Counted from the stretch's first letter, positions 1 through 6,355 are shown. The stretch: 6,552 nt of DNA from RGIG4608 sp045637205 (GCA_045637205.1 JAZTYY010000013.1:1-6552), one strand, 5' to 3'. Numbers and translations: made by a program. The notes: generated by a model from the letters alone, not told the origin.

Positions 1-130
1 CGAGGACGTCGGTCCCTACTAGTTTGCAAGTAAATTTTGTGTATTCGTAGCCATTTTGATAGTAATATGGCTACAATTTTGCCATAAAAATAGCGCAGTC
101 CCTGTAGGGACCGACGTCCTCGACGGTCCG
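1..130. repeat. Palindromic intergenic repeat (element A)
   Basis: The first 19 bases (1-19, containing GACGTCGGTCCCTAC) are the exact reverse complement of 104-122, so this stretch can fold into a large hairpin or is a small inverted-repeat element. A nested inverted repeat, GTAGCCAT at 47-54 against ATGGCTAC at 67-74, lies in the loop. The right arm has alternative pairings: GTCCCT at 98-103 with AGGGAC at 106-111, and GGACCG at 108-113 with CGGTCC at 124-129. The second of these suggests the palindrome continues left of the window. The GC-rich arms contrast with the AT-rich surroundings, as expected of a mobile palindromic repeat. No open frame of interest lies inside. It resembles repeats scattered between genes in gut Clostridia, but that family link is from memory. 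Confidence 0.75.
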
Positions 131-141
131 CTTTGAATGCA

Positions 142-180
142 AACTAACTTTTGCAAACTCCCCTATAAACCCCAATTTAT
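142..180 (-). repeat. Post-stop AT-rich motif, copy 1 (after spoIIE)
   Basis: Read on the minus strand, this begins 4 nt after the spoIIE stop with ATAAATTGGGGTTTAT, then AGGGGAGTT and AAAAGTTA. A close copy follows the sigma-factor stop at 6319-6352: about 29 of 34 aligned positions match, with one 2-nt gap. ATAAA and TTTAT can pair into a weak stem, so it may help form the 3' end of the spoIIE mRNA, but no clear U-tract follows. It may instead be the end of a mobile repeat. The octamer TGCAAACT occurs twice here on the plus strand (138-145 and 152-159), and its complement AGTTTGCA is at 21-28. Confidence 0.55.
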
Positions 181-184
181 ATAT

Positions 185-2611
185 TCACCAATTGCAAATC
201 TCTTTTTTGACCTTGACGACAATTACTGAAATGTCGTCGGTTGGTGCGTCAATTTCCGACTTTGCTCGGCGTATGATTTTATCGGCAATTTTGGACGGTG
301 AATCACTCAAAAGCTGTTTATCTCGAAGCATTTCGGTAAGATATGAGCAATCGTCCCCGTCTCGCACAGCACCGTCACTCACCATGATGATAACGTCCCC
401 ATCCTCGCAATTTATGTCCATTTGCTTTGCATCAAGCGCCCTTAAAATGCCAATCGGAAAGCTTGGGGAGGCGAGCTTAAAAACATTCCCCCTTCTTATA
501 ACAAACGTCGGTGCAGCGCCGCTTTTTACCAAGGTTAAAGCGCCTGAATATAAATCAAATTGCATTAAATCTATGGTTGCCGAGCACTCACTCTCACTTT
601 TGCTCCCCCTTGCGCGAAGCACACTGTTTAGCATTCTTAACGACGTTTCCATTCTATTTCCTGCATTCAGCATATTGCGAAGAAATGCATTGCACATCTC
701 ACTTGTCAACGCGGCATTATTGCCCGTTCCCATTCCGTCACTAATTAAGGCATAGAGATAATCGTTTTTGTTTTCAAAAACACTGATCGTATCACCACAA
801 ACACTTTCGCCCTCGCACGCGGCGGTTGCGAATGCCGCATCAGCCGAGAAGGCGCGCCGTGATTCGATTTGCATATTCACACTTCCAAAAGCAAGCTCAA
901 AGGTGGGATCTGAAAGGGATGCGCGTGACACCTCCTCAAGCTTTTTTCTAAGACTTGAAATGTCCGAATTTTTATCACTCAAATCAAGTCCGCGAGCAAA
1001 AATTCTAAGCTTGCGCTTGCCAAAAACGGTAACGTTGCGCTCACCGTAGCCCTCCTCGGCTATCGCGTGGGCGATTTTTTTACTCATTGAAGCATCAATT
1101 TTAAACTCTTCCTCGTTTTCACTAATCGCATCGTTGAGTATCTTTGAAATGGCATCGTAATCGAAGGCAAAAATCTCGGTTTTTTCGTTCAAAAATGCCT
1201 TTTTGGTGGCAATGGCACACGATTTGTTGATGTTTTCACTCATAATCTTAAGATTTGGACACTTCTTTCTAAAAGAATCGGGGAGCTTTTTCTCGTCGGC
1301 AACTCCGCTTGTGTGAAGCTGGAGTGTGATTTTCTTCATAACGTCAAGCGTGGAGTCGTACTCGGCGCCATAACAAATCTCGCGATTTTCACACTCTAAG
1401 CAATGCCTTTCAAAGCTATCCTCACAAATTGCCCTTAAATCAAGCACCGTTGGACGCTTGAGCTTTGAAGAAAGATTATAAAAAATCTCTGAAAGTGCCG
1501 AAAAGGACTCTGAAATAGATTTGATTTTTTCTTCCCTGAAATTACTTTTTTGCTCGGTTATGATGCTTTTAAACGAAAAATTATCATCCTCGGTGTTTTC
1601 AAAATTAAAAAAGCTCTCAATGTCATCAAAGGCGTTTATCCTCTCGGCAGTGCAAAAGACGGTGGATGCCGCAAAAAGCGCAGGAAACATTGTGCCAAGC
1701 GCCAAAATTCCACCCGTGTAAAGTGTCCAAATAAGACCTGAAATGCACGATGCAATTGCTCCACCAAACAAAGAAAGCTTGCTTATTGAGGCATAGGCAA
1801 TTGCGCAAAAGGCAAATGCAGGGGCATACACGGGCATGTAGCAAACTCCGAGCAAAAGTCCTGCAACAATGCCGTAAAGCACTCCCCGTCGACACGCGTA
1901 AAGCGTGAAAATTGTTGCAATGAACACGGGCGCATTAATTCCCAAAAAGGTGGCGTTATCAAGCGCATAAACAAGAGCGCAAGCAAGACAAATGCAAGAA
2001 ATATTATACAGTCTTTCCTCTGTCACCGTCAATGAAAATGCCCTGCCCTCGCATTTCTTTCTTTCACTCAAATTGAAATACCAGCTAAACAGCCACGTGG
2101 CAACAGGAGTCAGCGCCAAATAGAAAATTGATGCAAAAAGATCGTAAAATCTAAATCCACCCTCAATTATTCGCCACACACCGATAATGAAAACGCCCAA
2201 AGCTCCACTCATTATGCGAAGATAGGTGTGCTCAGAAAACAAGCCGTAAAAAACTGCCATACCCGACGTGCCGCGCTTTATTCTTTGCTCACCCTTATCC
2301 AAATATAGCCTTGTTATAATTCTTATTGCGACTATGGAGCACGCGCCAACAATCGTCATTAACGAAATTCCGTTTGTACCAAAGGCACTTGCAACAATTC
2401 CAATCAAAACGAATGGAGCGTGTCCTGTGGAGGCACTTAACAGAGCAAACGCAAGCGGACTTGTTTCAAAAAGCATTTTTTTGTTTGTTAAAAGAATTGC
2501 AAGAGCGCAAAAAATAATTGCCGAAAGACTTTCGCGTATCAGCTCGCGCTTGTTCAATTTAAAATTCCCTTCTTTTTGAATTTTTGCCTTTAAAATTTCT
2601 CGATTTTCCAT
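185..2611 (-). CDS. spoIIE: Stage II sporulation protein E (SpoIIE), membrane-bound PP2C-type serine phosphatase
   Basis: In the known family, SpoIIE sits at the polar division septum and dephosphorylates the anti-anti-sigma factor SpoIIAA, which frees sigma-F in the forespore. This 808-residue protein is close to the 827 residues of the Bacillus subtilis protein and has the same layout. Residues ~25-322 are strongly hydrophobic with multiple membrane segments. Residues ~323-590 form a soluble regulatory/linker region, and ~590-802 form the PPM/PP2C phosphatase domain. Expected metal-binding aspartates are visible: D607 (CGDT), D625 (ISDGMGTG), D746 (VSDGAV) and D793 (TDDIS). The stretches ATIDLMQFDL and SGAAPTFVIRRG also fit the family. 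A cysteine cluster (C396, C404, C407, C413) lies in the linker. The ATG is preceded by AAGGA with a 9-nt spacer (2621-2625). The gene is divergent from the fusion gene and appears to be monocistronic. No disrupting change is seen. Confidence 0.96.
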   Translation of the reverse strand: MENREILKAKIQKEGNFKLNKRELIRESLSAIIFCALAILLTNKKMLFETSPLAFALLSASTGHAPFVLIGIVASAFGTNGISLMTIVGACSIVAIRIITRLYLDKGEQRIKRGTSGMAVFYGLFSEHTYLRIMSGALGVFIIGVWRIIEGGFRFYDLFASIFYLALTPVATWLFSWYFNLSERKKCEGRAFSLTVTEERLYNISCICLACALVYALDNATFLGINAPVFIATIFTLYACRRGVLYGIVAGLLLGVCYMPVYAPAFAFCAIAYASISKLSLFGGAIASCISGLIWTLYTGGILALGTMFPALFAASTVFCTAERINAFDDIESFFNFENTEDDNFSFKSIITEQKSNFREEKIKSISESFSALSEIFYNLSSKLKRPTVLDLRAICEDSFERHCLECENREICYGAEYDSTLDVMKKITLQLHTSGVADEKKLPDSFRKKCPNLKIMSENINKSCAIATKKAFLNEKTEIFAFDYDAISKILNDAISENEEEFKIDASMSKKIAHAIAEEGYGERNVTVFGKRKLRIFARGLDLSDKNSDISSLRKKLEEVSRASLSDPTFELAFGSVNMQIESRRAFSADAAFATAACEGESVCGDTISVFENKNDYLYALISDGMGTGNNAALTSEMCNAFLRNMLNAGNRMETSLRMLNSVLRARGSKSESECSATIDLMQFDLYSGALTLVKSGAAPTFVIRRGNVFKLASPSFPIGILRALDAKQMDINCEDGDVIIMVSDGAVRDGDDCSYLTEMLRDKQLLSDSPSKIADKIIRRAKSEIDAPTDDISVIVVKVKKEICNW

Positions 2612-2644
2612 TTTTATACGTCCTTATTTCTTGTTTTTTATTCA

Positions 2645-2678
2645 ATTTTACACTTGTTTGAGCAAAAAATCGGTCGAA
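2645..2678 (-). promoter_or_regulatory. Candidate spoIIE promoter with Spo0A-box-like site
   Basis: On the minus strand a -10-like TAAAAT (2645-2650) lies 34 nt from the start codon. The plus-strand heptamer GGTCGAA (2672-2678) differs at one position from the Spo0A box core TGTCGAA. It overlaps TCGACC (2672-2677), which sits 21 nt upstream of the -10. In B. subtilis, Spo0A-activated spoIIE and spoIIG promoters are known for unusually long -35/-10 spacing, so the arrangement is suggestive. The match is imperfect and the region is AT-rich, so chance is a real possibility. Confidence 0.35.
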
Positions 2679-2722
2679 GCGCGTAATTTGAAAATATAAT
2701 TTTGATAATTTTAAAAAAACTA

Positions 2723-2751
2723 TTGCATATTTAATAAAATAGTGTTAAAAT
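2723..2751 (+). promoter_or_regulatory. Sigma-A-like promoter of the membrane/peptidase/LRR gene
   Basis: TTGCAT at 2723-2728 is separated by 17 nt from TAAAAT at 2746-2751, and TG at 2743-2744 gives an extended -10 (TGTTAAAAT). The predicted transcript start near 2758 leaves an untranslated leader of about 40 nt. The leader ends in a good ribosome binding site, AAGGAG at 2788-2793, six nt before the ATG. The -35 is a weak match (TTG plus little else), so the extended -10 probably matters most. No operator-like palindrome is evident. Confidence 0.55.
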
Positions 2752-2799
2752 AGATGATGGTAAATTATATCTATATTTGTATATAAAAAGGAGCAAAAA

Positions 2800-5070
2800 A
2801 TGGTACTTGAAAACATTTTGAGATTCTTGGATGCACGCGCTAGCGTCCCTGCCTATCTCGGCGTATTCCATATTATTTGGATTGTGCTTACAATAGCTAC
2901 AACAATCGCTTTGTGCATACTTTGGAAAAAGGAAATATTAAAGAAAGCAAGCTTGGTGGTGTTTATTGCATCAATCATCCTTCTTATTCTTGGCATATAC
3001 AAGCAAATTGTAACAAGCTTTGTGTATGATCCTGCACTTCAATTTGCTTATGATTTTGATAACTTCCCCTGGCAGTTCTTGTCAATGCCCCTCGTTATCG
3101 GTCTTTTGATGGGTGCAACGTCGGGCCATGCAAACAAGCATTTGTCATCCTACTTTGCAACCTTTGGCTTGCTTGCAGGTCTTTGGGGAATGTTCAATCC
3201 CAACGTGTTTGTTGAAACAATTGGCTTGAACGTTTATTCAATGCTCACATACGGCTCAATCATCGCGTTGGCAATCTTCGTTTTGTATTCACAGCACGTT
3301 GAAACAAGCATCTTTACGTTCTTGAGAGCTGTTCCTGTGTTTGTAATGGCAATGTCCGTTTCAGTTGTGTTGAACGAAATCGGTCACCTCATTTTTGGTA
3401 ATTACGAATTCAACTTGTTCGGAATTAGCCGTCATTTTGAAAGTGACGTGCCCTTGTACTCCAGCGTTCACAAGGCTTGCCTTATAAGTGACGGTGGCAT
3501 GTCGATTCTTGAATACGTGCTCTGCCTTGTTCTCTATTTCACAATCGTAACGTCAGCGGCTCTTATCCCCTTGCTTATCGCAATCGGTATAAAGAAGCTC
3601 TTTACAACTGACTTTGACGTGGAATATGAAAAATCCGATGCACTTGCTCTTGCAATCAAAAAGAGTGAAGGACTTGACGTTGAAGACGATTCACCCGTAA
3701 TCTTTAAACTTAAGAGCAGAAAGAGTTCAAAGAAGGATAATTACCTTAGAACATATTTTGAAAACTTGCATACCAACTTCGGTAACAATGCAAAGGGATC
3801 TTGTGGTTACGTTGCAACAGCAATGGTTCTTTCTTACTACGATACTATTCTTAGTGATAAGATAGTTCCAAGACAATTTGATAAGCCCACTATTTCTCAT
3901 AATGAGCCCAATCTTCAAGAGTCACCCGGAACAAGATATTATCAGCCCGCATTCGATCCCTCTGAATCAACATATAAGGATTACGTTGCTCAGATAAATG
4001 CAACCAAGAGCACTCACCTTCACGAGCAGCTTCTTACAATAGGTCAAAAAGTAAGAGTTGTTGATACTCCTGATGACAAGTTGACTACAAGCACAGAAAT
4101 CTTTGGCTCTTCATCCGATGATATGAAAACTGTATTGGAGCGCTATCTTAAGACTGTTGCAGGTGTTAAGAAGTCCGAGTACGACATTCACATTAAGAGC
4201 TATGAAAAGGATATTAGTGACGAATGCAAGAAGGCAGAATGTGATTTTGAAAAAATTAAGGAATACAGCAACGAAATAAGAGAATATACAATCAAAAAGA
4301 TCAAAAAAGGCTTCCCTGTTTTGTTGGGTATGCTTAACACTAACGGTGAAGGTCATTTTGCCGTAGCATACGATTACAACAGCAAAACCGATGAAATCTA
4401 TTGTCATATGGGTTGGCTCTTTGACGGTGCTACCCACGCAAGACCCGAATTCGTTGGCGTTGACGTTAAAGATGCTGGCTTTGAAAAATTCGATATATTT
4501 GACTCCGCCTTGGTTCTCGACTTCGACGAAAGAAAGCTTTCTCATGCTCACACCAATAACTACGAGGTAGTAATCGGTGGCGCACTCTTCTACTACTGTC
4601 CCGATGGAAGATACACAACTTGTGATAATATGGTTGTTGAATTCGGTGACAAAAAGAAGGAATTGTCAATCGTTGGTGTCTACGGTAAATATTCTAAGAA
4701 CCAGTTGACTGTTCCCGAATATATAGGCGACGTTAGAGTGGCTAATATTGGTAACTATGCTTTTGAAAATCAAGAGCACATCAACCAAGTTGTTCTTTCT
4801 TGCAACATTAACGCTATTCCCAAAAAAGCATTTGAGGATTGCGAATCCCTTAAGACTGTGGTTATCCCTGCAAGTGTTAAGAAAATTGGAAGTGAAGCGT
4901 TTGGCGAATGTCCTAACCTCAATTCAATTATGTATCTTGGCACAAAGAAGCAGTGGCATTCAATTAAGAAGCACTGGGCTTGGGATAGAAAAACCGGCAA
5001 TTACAGAGTTTATTGTACGGACGGTGTTCTCATTAAGCTCCACGCTGAAGGTCAAGGAGAACTCCTTTAA
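2800..5070 (+). CDS. Fusion protein: YwaF/TMEM164-like membrane domain, C39-like cysteine peptidase, BspA-type LRR
   Basis: The 756-residue protein has three parts. Residues ~18-268 carry about seven membrane segments (~21-42, 51-70, 89-106, 116-133, 146-164, 176-198, 235-264). They resemble the YwaF/TMEM164 (TP0381-type) integral membrane family, whose function is poorly known. Residues ~315-575 look like a C39-like, papain-fold peptidase. A likely nucleophile is C335 in GSCGYVATAMVLSYYD, and a likely general base is H519 in GHFAVAYDY, followed by EIYCHMGW (532-539), which may hold the third catalytic residue. Residues ~622-742 are BspA/LRR_5-type repeats (IGNYAFENQ, IPKKAFEDCESL, IPASVKKIGSEAFGECPNL) ending in the typical YLGTKKQWHSI and a CTDG tail. 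Positive charges in the loops (WKKEILKK, GIKKLF) predict an outside N-terminus and a cytoplasmic C-terminus. There is no signal peptide. The start is supported by AAGGAG six nt upstream. The substrate and role are unknown; the peptidase activity is inferred from motifs only. Confidence 0.85.
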   Translation: MVLENILRFLDARASVPAYLGVFHIIWIVLTIATTIALCILWKKEILKKASLVVFIASIILLILGIYKQIVTSFVYDPALQFAYDFDNFPWQFLSMPLVIGLLMGATSGHANKHLSSYFATFGLLAGLWGMFNPNVFVETIGLNVYSMLTYGSIIALAIFVLYSQHVETSIFTFLRAVPVFVMAMSVSVVLNEIGHLIFGNYEFNLFGISRHFESDVPLYSSVHKACLISDGGMSILEYVLCLVLYFTIVTSAALIPLLIAIGIKKLFTTDFDVEYEKSDALALAIKKSEGLDVEDDSPVIFKLKSRKSSKKDNYLRTYFENLHTNFGNNAKGSCGYVATAMVLSYYDTILSDKIVPRQFDKPTISHNEPNLQESPGTRYYQPAFDPSESTYKDYVAQINATKSTHLHEQLLTIGQKVRVVDTPDDKLTTSTEIFGSSSDDMKTVLERYLKTVAGVKKSEYDIHIKSYEKDISDECKKAECDFEKIKEYSNEIREYTIKKIKKGFPVLLGMLNTNGEGHFAVAYDYNSKTDEIYCHMGWLFDGATHARPEFVGVDVKDAGFEKFDIFDSALVLDFDERKLSHAHTNNYEVVIGGALFYYCPDGRYTTCDNMVVEFGDKKKELSIVGVYGKYSKNQLTVPEYIGDVRVANIGNYAFENQEHINQVVLSCNINAIPKKAFEDCESLKTVVIPASVKKIGSEAFGECPNLNSIMYLGTKKQWHSIKKHWAWDRKTGNYRVYCTDGVLIKLHAEGQGELL

Positions 5071-5080
5071 TCAAATAACA

Positions 5081-5115
5081 AAAACCCACCGATTTCGGTG
5101 GGTTTTATTTTTTTT
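5081..5115. terminator. Bidirectional Rho-independent terminator
   Basis: AAAACCCACCG at 5081-5091 pairs perfectly with CGGTGGGTTTT at 5096-5106 around the loop ATTT. A T-rich run to 5115 follows on the plus strand, and TTTTTG plus further T-rich sequence follows on the minus strand. It starts 10 nt after the stop of the fusion gene and lies 9 nt beyond the stop of the convergent SDR gene, so it can end both transcripts. Confidence 0.93.
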
Positions 5116-5123
5116 GTTTTAAA

Positions 5124-5924
5124 TTAAGGACGAAGTCCCATGCCACCCTCAAGTGTGAGTGTTTCACCGTTGAGGTAGTTGAAGTCGGGGTGTGCAAGCT
5201 GAACGCAAACACGTCCGATTTCAAGCTCGGAATCACCAAAATGTCCTGCAGGAGGCATCTTAACGTTTGCCTTGAATGCTTCAGGATATGCGTTTTGGAA
5301 GTTTTCAAGCTGTGCAGTCCATGCAAGAGGACAAATTACGTTTGTATTGATACCGTCCTTTGCCCATTCAGTAGCAGCAACTCTTGAAAGACCACGAATG
5401 CCCTCTTTTGCAGCTGCATAAGAGCACTGACCGTAGTTACCGAAAAGACCTGCACCGGATGCGAAGTTGATGATTGTTCCCTTTGCTTCCTTAAGATAAG
5501 GATAGCAAGCCTTCATATAATAGAATGTAGCATAAAGACCTGAATACATAGCAAGATCGAACTGTTCTGTTGTGTGATTTTCGATTGTTACACCGGAAGC
5601 TGATGCCTGTGCGTTGTTGATAAGCACGTCAACTCTGCCGAATGCTTCAACTGCCTTTGCAACTACCATGTTAGCTGTTGCCTCGTTGTCAGCGCCTGCG
5701 CTGATGTCAGCTGCGATTGCAAGAACCTTGATGCCATAGTTCTTTTCAAGCTCTTCTTTTGCCTTTTCAAGCTTTGATACGTTTCTTCCTGTGATAACGA
5801 GGTTTGCGCCCTCTTTTGCGTAAGCAGTTGCGATGCCGTAGCCGATTGAACCGCATCTGCCGTCAGAAAGTGTCGCATATCCCGCGCCCGTGATTATTGC
5901 TGTTTTGCCTGTTAAAAATCCCAT
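5124..5924 (-). CDS. Short-chain dehydrogenase/reductase (SDR family oxidoreductase)
   Basis: This is a 266-residue, probably cytosolic NAD(P)-dependent oxidoreductase of the SDR fold, close to the usual ~250 residues of classical members. The catalytic pieces are clear: S156 (NFASGAG) and Y169-x-x-x-K173 (YAAAK), with ADIS (72-75) and NNAQ (103-106) at the cofactor-binding positions. The C-terminal LNGETLTLEGGMGLRP is the standard SDR end. The glycine-rich motif is unusual: TGAG (12-15) is separated from GSIGYGIA (25-32) by extra residues, where classical members have TGxxxGxG. NNAG is changed to NNAQ, and the usual PG after the catalytic region reads PL (199-200). R47 after the second strand, with no acidic residue there, hints at NADP(H). 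The substrate cannot be told from the sequence. The ATG has AAGGAG eight nt upstream (5933-5938) and a strong promoter, so high expression is likely. The gene stands alone. Confidence 0.92.
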   Translation of the reverse strand: MGFLTGKTAIITGAGYATLSDGRCGSIGYGIATAYAKEGANLVITGRNVSKLEKAKEELEKNYGIKVLAIAADISAGADNEATANMVVAKAVEAFGRVDVLINNAQASASGVTIENHTTEQFDLAMYSGLYATFYYMKACYPYLKEAKGTIINFASGAGLFGNYGQCSYAAAKEGIRGLSRVAATEWAKDGINTNVICPLAWTAQLENFQNAYPEAFKANVKMPPAGHFGDSELEIGRVCVQLAHPDFNYLNGETLTLEGGMGLRP

Positions 5925-5973
5925 TTTTGTTTCTCCTTTTTAATAAAAATAATAAAGTAGTTCTCTAAAAATT

Positions 5974-6003
5974 ATTATACCACAAAAAACACGTGCAAGT
6001 CAA
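5974..6003 (-). promoter_or_regulatory. Strong sigma-A promoter of the SDR gene
   Basis: Read on the minus strand, TTGACT (5998-6003) and a perfect TATAAT (5974-5979) are separated by 18 nt. Transcription should start near 5967, leaving a leader of about 42 nt that ends in the AAGGAG ribosome binding site. The spacer contains the palindrome CACGTG (5990-5995), but it is too short to call an operator. The two near-consensus hexamers make this the best promoter in the window. Confidence 0.88.
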
Positions 6004-6052
6004 TAGGATTGTTAAAAAAATGACAAACTTTTTTGTTTTGAAATTCAAGTTT

Positions 6053-6070
6053 TGATTTATAGGGGAGTTA
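6053..6070 (+). repeat. Inverted partial copy of the TTTATAGGGGAGTT motif (copy 3)
   Basis: TTTATAGGGGAGTT at 6056-6069 is the exact reverse complement of 156-169, next to spoIIE. A diverged form, TTTATCGGTGTGTT, occurs in reverse at 6328-6341 near the sigma-factor gene. Here it lies upstream of the SDR gene on the opposite strand, so it is not the 3' end of any visible gene. It lies just outside the left terminal repeat of element B, which suggests that it is part of that element's end. Confidence 0.6.
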
Positions 6071-6075
6071 GTTTA

Positions 6076-6313
6076 AGTAAATGAGGAGAACTACACCCGT
6101 CACGGCGATGCCGTGCCACCCTCTTCTGCGGAAGAGGGCTCTGTTAGATTCACTTTTGTGTGTAGCCGTATAGTTCAAATTATTTGATATTATAAGGCAT
6201 TACAGGGTTTTGAAACACTTCACGGCTACGCGAAGAAAGGTTGCCTTACAGAAGGCTCCTTCCACAGAGGGAGCTGTCAGCTCTGCTGACTGAGGGAGTT
6301 CTCCTCATTTACT
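6076..6313. mobile_element. MITE-like non-autonomous repeat (element B)
   Basis: The 17-bp sequence AGTAAATGAGGAGAACT at 6076-6092 is repeated as an exact inverted copy at 6297-6313, bounding a 238-bp unit with no coding potential. Inside are several perfect small hairpins: CACGGC-GAT-GCCGTG (6101-6115), CCCTCTTC-TGCG-GAAGAGGG (6119-6138) and GTCAGC-TCT-GCTGAC (6276-6290). There is also a longer-range pair, GTAGCCGT (6162-6169) with ACGGCTAC (6222-6229). The right end (GGAGCTGTCAGC...GCTGACTGAGGGAG) resembles a repeat I recall as common in gut Clostridia. Weaker inverted similarity extends outward to about 6054 and 6343, so the true element may be near 290 bp. No clear target-site duplication is seen. 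It separates the SDR promoter from the sigma-factor gene. Confidence 0.7.
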
Positions 6314-6318
6314 CAATG

Positions 6319-6354
6319 TAACTTTTCAACACACCGATAAATCCCAATTTATCG
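6319..6354 (-). repeat. Post-stop stem-loop and motif, copy 2 (after the sigma-factor gene)
   Basis: Starting 1 nt after the sigma-factor stop, CGATAAAT (6347-6354 on the minus strand) pairs perfectly with ATTTATCG (6335-6342) around a TGGG loop, giving an 8-bp AT-rich stem. The bases that follow, CGGTGTGTTGAAAAGTTA, align with the sequence after spoIIE. No U-tract follows, so it is not a classical intrinsic terminator. It could still protect the mRNA 3' end, or it could be the right end of element B. Confidence 0.55.
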
Positions 6355-6355
6355 A

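Noticed and set aside
192..1049. Open frames on the plus strand opposite the 3' half of spoIIE (192-755, 511-744, 768-1049)
   Set aside because: They lie wholly antisense to a confidently identified gene, lack ribosome binding sites and encode low-complexity Ser/Leu-rich sequence with no recognisable domain.
4111..4551. 146-codon open frame on the minus strand inside the fusion gene
   Set aside because: It is antisense to the peptidase region, whose motifs clearly establish the plus-strand frame, and its translation shows no family features.
4748..5122. Plus-strand frame overlapping the end of the fusion gene and running through the terminator
   Set aside because: It is out of frame with the recognisable LRR repeats and reads through the strong terminator hairpin, so it is a frame shadow.
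5124..5924. SDR as FabI enoyl-ACP reductase
   Set aside because: The SIGYGIA stretch is FabI-like, but the catalytic residues follow the classical S156/YxxxK pattern rather than the wider Tyr-Lys spacing of FabI.
5980..5997. CACGTG palindrome in the SDR promoter spacer as an operator
   Set aside because: A single 6-bp palindrome is expected often by chance, and no longer dyad surrounds it.
6053..6354. CRISPR array or structured RNA gene in the 5925-6355 intergenic region
   Set aside because: There are no regularly spaced direct repeats. The hairpins are unrelated to each other and are bounded by terminal inverted repeats, which fits a MITE-like element better.
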